From positions 1 through 11,552 of the forward strand of contig VGRU01000108.1 of assembly GCA_016875255.1 (NCBI GenBank): DNA of 11,552 bases. The letters are read 5' to 3'. The notes below the pieces were generated by a model. It saw only the letters and a list, made by a program, of their open reading frames with translations, was not told where the DNA came from and ran no database searches. Both the position numbers and the translations under genes were made by a program. Below, piece by piece: positions 7,383 to 11,552 of this stretch. The stretch's first letter is position 1, and every line of letters begins with the position of its first letter. This DNA is from Deltaproteobacteria bacterium (GTDB lineage Bacteria; Desulfobacterota; BSN033; UBA1163).

Positions 7383-7504
7383 GGGTTTTCTCCTCTCGAG
7401 TCAACTCAAGCTGTAAACGTCCTGCGTTCCGGATGGATGAGCGGTTCCAACAGAACGAATCTTTCCGATGGAGGTCTATGTCACGCCAAGGGAAAAGTGG
7501 CCAC

Positions 7505-7532
7505 ATTATATAATTTAGAGGAAAAAAGTCAA
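7505..7532 (-). promoter_or_regulatory. Near-consensus sigma70 promoter upstream of divergent metF
   Basis: On the minus strand, TTGACT (7527-7532) and TATAAT (7505-7510, perfect -10) are separated by 16 bp that are T/A-rich. Transcription would begin near 7498, giving a leader of about 115 nt before the ATG at 7382. The leader holds an imperfect palindrome, CTCGAGT-CA-ACTCAAG (7395-7410), close to the RBS, which could be an operator; that is speculative. This is the best promoter in the window and suggests that metF and the signalling genes can be expressed independently of metV. Confidence 0.6.
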
Positions 7533-7566
7533 TGGGTTGTCTTCTCCGGGGGTAAGTTATCCCATC

Positions 7567-8241
7567 TCATTTGGCATATCTCTTTTGATAAGCTTCGTGA
7601 ATCATTGTCCCACGGGTCTGGTTTTTCCACTCCCTTGCAGGCTTGACCTTCAGAATGTTCTCCAGCCGGCTCTGATCCTTCAGTCGTTTGAAAATTTCAT
7701 ACCAGGCGCAGGGGGTGTCTTTGCTCACCTCACACTTTCCTTCCCGGGAGGTTCCACCGCAGGGGCCGTTGAAAAGGCTTTTTGCGCATCGGGTGACCGG
7801 GCAGATCCCTCCGGTTTCACCGATGACGCATTCTCTGCAGGTCCGGCAATTTTCCTCAAACCAGCCGACATCCTTGTCGATTCCGACAAAGATGGTGTTT
7901 AGAGCGGGGAAAACGGGCTTTTCAGGGTATCGGTCGGCCAGGAATTGGACGCCGGCGCCGCAAGCCATGGAAAGAAGGGCGTCGTAGTTTCTTGCGATTT
8001 CATCCAATTCGGGATAAAAATCGGCGTTGCACTGGCGCTCTATCGTAAAGCCGTCCGGCCGGGTGGCCATCCCCTCCTGCTCTAAACTATTTTTCAGGTC
8101 TTCATTGAGTAACCCGACTTCCCTCTGTCCGCCCGTATAGCAGATGGAAGTGCATCCTCCGCAGCCCACGGTTAAGAGCTTTTTGTAGCTTTTGACCATC
8201 TCCTTGATTTCATCCAAAGGTTTTCTTTCAGCGACGATCAT
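7567..8241 (-). CDS. metV: MetV, cysteine-rich partner of MetF
   Basis: 224 aa, matching the methylene-THF reductase C-terminal/MetV family (zinc- and Fe-S-binding partner of MetF in acetogens and related anaerobes). It starts with the family-typical MIVAERKPLDEI. Thirteen cysteines are visible: C27, C30 and C34 (GCGGCTSIC), C71, C94 (ACGAG), then a dense C-terminal block with C132, C135, C138 (CRTCREC), C147, C152, C161 (GPCGG), C170 and C178. The end block resembles the canonical MetV signature FNGPCGG...KCEV...CAWY. MetV passes electrons to or from the MetF flavin. An RBS of GGAGGAG lies about 5 nt upstream of the ATG. It is preceded by the cytochrome c3 gene (54-nt gap) and followed by the divergent metF, so its electron partner may be the cytochrome/Fe-S/cytochrome b set, not the usual HdrABC or ferredoxin-linked proteins. 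Confidence 0.9.
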   Translation of the reverse strand: MIVAERKPLDEIKEMVKSYKKLLTVGCGGCTSICYTGGQREVGLLNEDLKNSLEQEGMATRPDGFTIERQCNADFYPELDEIARNYDALLSMACGAGVQFLADRYPEKPVFPALNTIFVGIDKDVGWFEENCRTCRECVIGETGGICPVTRCAKSLFNGPCGGTSREGKCEVSKDTPCAWYEIFKRLKDQSRLENILKVKPAREWKNQTRGTMIHEAYQKRYAK

Positions 8242-8295
8242 TTTTCTCCTCCAGTATGTAGAACATTTAAAGGTTTTTCAAGACTCTGTACTCTA

Positions 8296-8697
8296 TCACT
8301 TCCGGATATGGCATCCCCCGCAATATCGGGGGGGAGCCTTTTTCTGTTCTTTCAGAGGTTTCTTGTGGCAACCCATGCATTGCCCGTGATAGGCCTGTTC
8401 AAGGGTGAGCCTGGCCTTTGAACCATGGCAGGAAGAACAGAAAATCTCTTTGTTTCCTTCGGTCAGGCTGCTTTCATCCAGGACATTTTTTCCTTTTTCA
8501 TAAAGATGGTGGCAATCTTTGCAGTCCAATCCTTTCTCGACATGGAGGTTATGCGGGAAAGGGACAGGAGGCCGCTTTTTCCCAGGCAAACCCTTCATTG
8601 AATCGAGGATCATCACGTCCGATTGGGCCAGGAGGGAATTTGCCAAAAGGACAAAAGAAAATGCGATAAAAATCGTCCGGAAACCTAACCTTTTCAT
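8296..8697 (-). CDS. Periplasmic tetrahaem cytochrome c3-type protein
   Basis: 133 aa. The first 25 residues form a signal peptide: MKR, a hydrophobic core IFIAFSFVLLANSLL, and a likely cleavage after LLAQ. Four CxxCH haem-binding motifs follow: CKDCH (59-63), CSSCH (87-91), CMGCH (107-111) and CGGCH (126-130). Extra histidines H49, H52, H64 and H104 sit where cytochrome c3 has its distal ligands (FPHNLH, CHH, YHGQC), so four bis-His haems are expected. The length and layout fit class III cytochromes of sulfate reducers, closest in context to the TmcA type, although this is inferred from neighbours. A good AAGGAG site precedes the ATG. The gene lies 33 nt after the Fe-S protein gene and 54 nt before metV, so a periplasmic electron carrier is embedded in a folate-enzyme cluster. 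Confidence 0.92.
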   Translation of the reverse strand: MKRLGFRTIFIAFSFVLLANSLLAQSDVMILDSMKGLPGKKRPPVPFPHNLHVEKGLDCKDCHHLYEKGKNVLDESSLTEGNKEIFCSSCHGSKARLTLEQAYHGQCMGCHKKPLKEQKKAPPRYCGGCHIRK

Positions 8698-8730
8698 ATT
8701 ACTCTCTCCTTCGGAAAAACCTATTTCTTT

Positions 8731-9144
8731 TTACAGCCAGCTCTCCGGAGAAGCTTCGTCAAGCTGGGGGTAGACCTCCTGTGACCTTACGATGGTTCGG
8801 GCAAAGGCGATCATGCTCGGGACATGGATGCCGATCGGACAGTAACAGCGGCCGCAGAGCACGCAGTTTTTCCATACGATCCCCTTGATTTCGTTTAAAA
8901 ACTTCCAATCCACGTTGCCTCTCTTCTTGTAGAGTTTCCCGAGAGAGTTGATCACCTTGTAAGAGGGCATATATTTCGGATCCTTCTTATATTTCATATA
9001 GAGAAAACAGCTTTCGGCACAGAGACTGCAGTGGGCGCAATAGGAGAGGAACCGTTTCATTTTTCCCTTCCTGCGGTTGAGCAATGATTTAATCTTTTTC
9101 GTATCAACCTTCTTCGTTTCCTGATTTGGAACGGTTTGATTCAT
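8731..9144 (-). CDS. Small two-cluster Fe-S protein (HdrC/TmcB-like N-part)
   Basis: 137 aa, basic at the N-terminus (TKKVDTKKIK), soluble. The first motif is C36-C39-C42-C46 (CAHCSLCAESC), a good 4Fe-4S site. The second is C94-C97-C100-C102 followed by P (CVLCGRCYCPIGI). The usual ferredoxin pattern is CxxCxxCxxxCP; here the last spacing is one residue instead of three. The protein resembles the Fe-S part of HdrC, DsrK or TmcB, but stops before any CCG domain, so it lacks the heterodisulfide-type active site. It would serve as an electron wire between the NarI-like protein and a cytoplasmic partner, plausibly MetV. No transmembrane segment is seen. It is preceded by the NarI-like gene across a 90-bp gap with a hairpin. 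Confidence 0.82.
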   Translation of the reverse strand: MNQTVPNQETKKVDTKKIKSLLNRRKGKMKRFLSYCAHCSLCAESCFLYMKYKKDPKYMPSYKVINSLGKLYKKRGNVDWKFLNEIKGIVWKNCVLCGRCYCPIGIHVPSMIAFARTIVRSQEVYPQLDEASPESWL

Positions 9145-9181
9145 ATGGCGTCTCCTTGTGCTTTACACTGTAAGAGATCAT

Positions 9182-9216
9182 GTCCTGCCGGGCTTCGAGT
9201 CCCGCTATGGCGGGGC
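9182..9216. repeat. Short structured repeat in the narI-like/Fe-S gap
   Basis: CCCGC (9201-9205) pairs with GCGGG (9210-9214) around a TATG loop, preceded by TCCTGCCGGGCTTCGAGT. The layout resembles the right arm at 4009-4030, where CTCAAGTCCTGC-CTT-GCAGGAC shows paired substitutions in the same stem. No T-run follows, so I do not call a terminator. It may nevertheless separate expression of the membrane subunit from the downstream genes. Confidence 0.5.
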
Positions 9217-9234
9217 TGAAATGTCTAACCGGGT

Positions 9235-9900
9235 TTACCAGGTTCTCGATCCCCGCAGAAAACTATATTCCCCTCCGATGAAGAAACGGTAAAGAAAGAA
9301 AAAGAGCATGTGCCCGAGCTTGGTGAAGGGAATCGTGATGAGCATGATTTCTCCTGAGAGGATATGCACCAGCATCACCGTCTCATAATGGAACCACTGA
9401 TGATAAGCGAAAAACCCCGTCAGAAAGGGGGCGACAGCGATGAGCCAAACGACATAGTCATAAATCGTTGTAATTGCCCTGACCTTAGCCAAAAGGATGC
9501 GCCGTCCGAGAAAATAGACTCCGCAGAGAAGAACGATCAGGGTCAATCCGTCGGACAGGGGTTCAGGGAAACTGAACAGGCTCCATCCGCAGGATTGATC
9601 GAGAAGGATATTGTGTCCGAGCAGGAAGAGGGGCGTCAGGATCAGAAGGACATGGAAGACGGAGGTTGCAACAGTCAGGACAGGATCGGTTTTCCAGAGG
9701 GTTCCATTCAGGGAGGCTAAGCATGAGGCAAGGATTTTCTCTGCGGTTTTCTTTTCGGGTTTCATCTCATAGGCAATGGGAAGACGACCCCACTCCTTCT
9801 TTCGGGTGAGCCTGAAAAACTGGATCAACTGGAAGAGGATCCCCAGGATAAATATGATAAAGGCAATTGTTATCAACGGGCCCTGAACAAAATCAAACAT
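9235..9900 (-). CDS. NarI-like di-haem cytochrome b membrane subunit
   Basis: 221 aa with five likely membrane segments at about 8-28, 78-98, 117-133, 150-166 and 175-203. It fits the NarI/DsrM/TmcC superfamily of quinone-reactive cytochrome b subunits. Candidate haem ligands are H83 and H96 on one side and H179 and H197 on the other. The 18-residue spacing of H179/H197 equals that of the two C-terminal haem ligands in E. coli NarI (H187/H205). H167 and H171 lie in a loop (YHQWFHYE). Such proteins exchange electrons between the menaquinone pool and an Fe-S partner. A cytoplasmic loop at 30-75 is rich in Lys and Arg. The GGAG RBS is good. The gene follows metF (305 aa) across a 189-bp repeat-rich gap and precedes the Fe-S protein, which is the expected partner. 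Confidence 0.85.
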   Translation of the reverse strand: MFDFVQGPLITIAFIIFILGILFQLIQFFRLTRKKEWGRLPIAYEMKPEKKTAEKILASCLASLNGTLWKTDPVLTVATSVFHVLLILTPLFLLGHNILLDQSCGWSLFSFPEPLSDGLTLIVLLCGVYFLGRRILLAKVRAITTIYDYVVWLIAVAPFLTGFFAYHQWFHYETVMLVHILSGEIMLITIPFTKLGHMLFFFLYRFFIGGEYSFLRGSRTW

Positions 9901-9974
9901 GACCTTCTCCTTCTCTCTGCAAGAATAAGTTACTTCTCCTCATGCTTTTTGCATCTCACCCGTTTAACGTTGGC

Positions 9975-10086
9975 GAAGCTCGTATCGAGGCTCGTATATA
10001 GATACTGGATGCTCGAGTTTCTAACTTCGAGCTTCTTGACACGATACCAGCATCGTTACCGTTTACCGATTGAAGTTAGCCGAGCC
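9975..10086. repeat. Degenerate inverted and direct repeat patch
   Basis: GAAGCTCG (9975-9982) pairs with CGAGCTTC (10028-10035). CTAACTTC (10021-10028) pairs with GAAGTTAG (10072-10079). GGCTCG (9989-9994) pairs with CGAGCC (10081-10086). ACGAT (10041-10045) pairs with ATCGT (10052-10056). GCTCGTAT occurs twice directly (9979-9986, 9990-9997). On the minus strand the words CATCCAGTATC and GATGCTGGTATCG are variations on one theme. This looks like a decayed repeat cluster filling the gap between metF and the NarI-like gene. No promoter was recognised in it. Confidence 0.5.
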
Positions 10087-10089
10087 TCT

Positions 10090-11007
10090 TTAAACCACAG
10101 GCCTGGGCAACAGTTTTGCACGCTCTGCAATCTCCGGCACCTTGTGCTCCCATTCGATGGCCATGAGATGAACCCCATGAACCCCTTTCATCTCCTTCAG
10201 CTCTTCGATCTGTTCCACGCAGAACTGGATCCCTTCTTCAGCGGGTTTTTTTGCCTGCACAATCCGGTCGATGACATGGTCCGGGATGATGATGCCGGAA
10301 ACGTTCTTCGCCATATAGCGGGCCATACCTCCTGATTTAAGAGGGGTGGTCCCCGCCAGAATATGAACTTTTTCCGTCAGGCCCATATCATTGGCCTGTT
10401 TGATCCATTCACGGAACATCTTCATATCATAAATGCACTGGGTCTGAATAAAATCCGCTCCGGCCTCAATCTTTTTGGCCAGGCGATAGACCCGCCAGTC
10501 AAAAGGCTCGGCGAATGGATTTTCAGCCGCCCCGATAAACATCTGAGGGGGGCCGTCAATCTCATCGCCATTGAGAAATTTTTTATCATCCCGCATCTTT
10601 TTGACGAGCCCGATGAGCTGAATGGAATCGATATCGAAAACGCCCTTGGTCAGAGGGTGGTTTCCGAACTGCTGGTGATCGCCGGAAAGGCAGAGCATGT
10701 TCCGGATGCCATGGGCATAGGCTCCGAGGATATCGCTCTGGATGGCAATGCGGTTACGATCCCGGCAGACCATCTGATAGTTGGGCTCCAGGCCCTCCTG
10801 AATGGCGATTAAACCGGCTCCCCAACTCGACATGCGGACCACCGCGGTCTGGTTGTCCGTGATATTGACCGCATCAACGATCCCTTTTAGGTAACTTGCC
10901 TTTTTTCTGACGTGTTCAACATTGGCTCCCTGAGGGGGGCCGAGCTCCCCTGTGAATGCAAAATGCCCGGCTTCAAGAGTTCTTTCAAGACGGCTTCCTG
11001 ATTTCAT
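10090..11007 (-). CDS. metF: MetF, canonical methylenetetrahydrofolate reductase
   Basis: 305 aa with the complete MetF signature. E21 in TGELGPP is at the position of the catalytic Glu. NITDNQ (48-53) and RDRNRIAIQSDILGAYAHGIRNMLCLSGD (82-110) form the flavin side of the barrel. T189-Q190 in FIQTQCIYD is the folate-contacting pair. It ends in a conserved-looking MAIEWEHKVPEI. It catalyses the methylene-/methyl-THF step of the Wood-Ljungdahl and methionine pathways. It shares with the 290-aa paralogue the GMARY block and the VIDR helix, so both come from one family but have diverged. The RBS is a loose GGAAAGGG about 8 nt upstream. It follows the 134-aa protein across 68 nt and precedes the NarI-like gene. 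Either paralogue could pair with MetV. Confidence 0.92.
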   Translation of the reverse strand: MKSGSRLERTLEAGHFAFTGELGPPQGANVEHVRKKASYLKGIVDAVNITDNQTAVVRMSSWGAGLIAIQEGLEPNYQMVCRDRNRIAIQSDILGAYAHGIRNMLCLSGDHQQFGNHPLTKGVFDIDSIQLIGLVKKMRDDKKFLNGDEIDGPPQMFIGAAENPFAEPFDWRVYRLAKKIEAGADFIQTQCIYDMKMFREWIKQANDMGLTEKVHILAGTTPLKSGGMARYMAKNVSGIIIPDHVIDRIVQAKKPAEEGIQFCVEQIEELKEMKGVHGVHLMAIEWEHKVPEIAERAKLLPRPVV

Positions 11008-11075
11008 AAGCGTTTCCCTTTCCTGGTGACCATGGTTTCCTTTAATGCTCCGCTTGATAAGGATTTCTCAAATTT

Positions 11076-11480
11076 CTACACAAAATTACAAATCTCAGGC
11101 AATCTTTTTCCGGGTTGCGAGCCGCGAATATAATGAATCATATGATTAATGGTGGCAATGGCCAGAACAGATAGGTCATCCCCTTGTAACTCTCTCACCT
11201 TCTCTCCGGCAAAGAGGACCTGCATGGAGGGGGGAAACTCCTCGTCCTTACGGTTATAGAGGAAATAAGCTTCCACTCCCGGGTAGAACATTTTTTTCAC
11301 CATCCAGTCACAACGGATGGAAGGCGATGCGACTCGCTCTCCGCCAATATAATCGGCCATCTTTTCCACATCGTCAAGATATTCAAAAGCCTCCGATCTC
11401 CTGGCCACCTCTTTTTTGAGATAGAGATCATGAACCACCACCCCTTCGATCTCCTTCAGGGTTAAGAATTCCTTATCCAT
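11076..11480 (-). CDS. Uncharacterised 134-aa protein next to ferredoxin
   Basis: I do not recognise this family with confidence; a distant link to DUF3786 is only a guess from context. The protein is soluble and acidic, with one patch of basic residues. A central stretch reads PGVEAYFLYNRKDEEFPPSMQ, and a final helix-rich part reads LSVLAIATINHMIHYIRG. Only two cysteines (C58 and C131) are present, so it is not an obvious Fe-S protein. Its ATG overlaps the end of the upstream ferredoxin-like gene (ATGGATAA holds both the start and the TAA of the other frame), which implies translational coupling. An AGGAGG site about 9 nt upstream supports the start. It is probably an accessory protein for the same anaerobic C1 or redox cluster. 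Confidence 0.6.
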   Translation of the reverse strand: MDKEFLTLKEIEGVVVHDLYLKKEVARRSEAFEYLDDVEKMADYIGGERVASPSIRCDWMVKKMFYPGVEAYFLYNRKDEEFPPSMQVLFAGEKVRELQGDDLSVLAIATINHMIHYIRGSQPGKRLPEICNFV

Positions 11481-11552
11481 CTGCCGTGCCTCCTGACTCT
11501 TTGAGAAAAAGAGCGCCCGTGGGACAGACCTTCACACACTCCAGGCAGGATT
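11473..11552 (-). CDS. C-terminus of a 4Fe-4S ferredoxin-like protein (partial)
   Basis: Only the last 25 codons are in the window; the gene enters from the right edge. The translation begins SCLECVKVCPTGALFLKES and stops at TAA (11473-11475). It contains the end of a 4Fe-4S binding motif with C-xx-C-xxx-CP, typical of the final cluster in 2[4Fe-4S] ferredoxins and of ferredoxin domains in larger redox enzymes. The stop overlaps the start of the 134-aa gene. Whether it is a small ferredoxin or the end of a large subunit cannot be told from this fragment. Confidence 0.75.
   Translation of the reverse strand, partial: SCLECVKVCPTGALFLKESGGTADG

Noticed and set aside
8242..8295. TTGAAA-17 bp-CATACT on the minus strand before metV
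   Set aside because: The -10 match is only 4 of 6, and the transcript start would fall inside the ribosome binding site.
8317..8336. C5/G6-rich palindrome near the end of the cytochrome gene
   Set aside because: It encodes part of the final haem region (PPRYCGGCH), so it is explained by coding sequence and has no T-run.
9942..9954. ATGC-TTTTT-GCAT stem
   Set aside because: The stem is only 4 bp, too weak for a terminator, and lies between the repeat patch and the RBS of the NarI-like gene.

Overview
The window looks like chromosomal DNA of an anaerobic bacterium that uses the Wood-Ljungdahl (acetyl-CoA) pathway and makes multihaem cytochromes. The best fit is a Desulfobacterota-type (former Deltaproteobacteria) sulfate reducer or syntroph, but this is inferred from gene content only: a tetrahaem cytochrome c3, a MetF/MetV pair, a NarI-like cytochrome b and a ferredoxin-type protein. 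No rRNA, tRNA or CRISPR array was seen.

Layout. Positions 1-443 hold no convincing gene: repeat-like words and a broken open frame. At 444-2118 a plus-strand unit carries a sigma70-like promoter and one gene. It encodes a protein with an N-terminal DUF4062 domain, a COG2865/HATPase_c_4-type ATP-binding region and a C-terminal winged helix, and it may be accessory (defence or regulatory) in nature. A 264-bp convergent gap (2119-2382) contains five copies of an 11-bp word. From 2383 to the right edge every gene is on the minus strand. Read in transcription order (right to left) these are: the end of a ferredoxin-like protein, an uncharacterised 134-aa protein that overlaps it, MetF (305 aa), a NarI-like membrane cytochrome b, a small two-cluster Fe-S protein, a periplasmic tetrahaem cytochrome c3, MetV, a second and divergent MetF (290 aa), a three-PAS histidine kinase, a receiver-only response regulator, and a receiver-PAS-histidine kinase hybrid.

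How the genes may work together. MetF and MetV together interconvert methylene- and methyl-tetrahydrofolate. Here metV is separated by only short gaps from genes for a cytochrome c3, an Fe-S adaptor and a di-haem cytochrome b, much like the electron-transfer half of a Tmc/Dsr-type membrane complex without its HdrD-like CCG subunit. The most interesting reading is that methyl-THF oxidation or methylene-THF reduction is coupled to the quinone pool or periplasmic cytochromes through this module. The downstream MetF lacks the usual Thr-Gln folate-contact motif and is followed by three signalling genes with no DNA-binding output. A near-consensus promoter lies just upstream of it and may drive that MetF and the signalling genes as a separate unit.

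Intergenic DNA is rich in small structured repeats: a ~77-bp palindromic element at 6418-6494, an inverted-repeat cluster at 3914-4030 with a possible relative at 9182-9216, and a degenerate repeat patch at 9975-10086. One of them creates a false N-terminal extension on the large histidine kinase.
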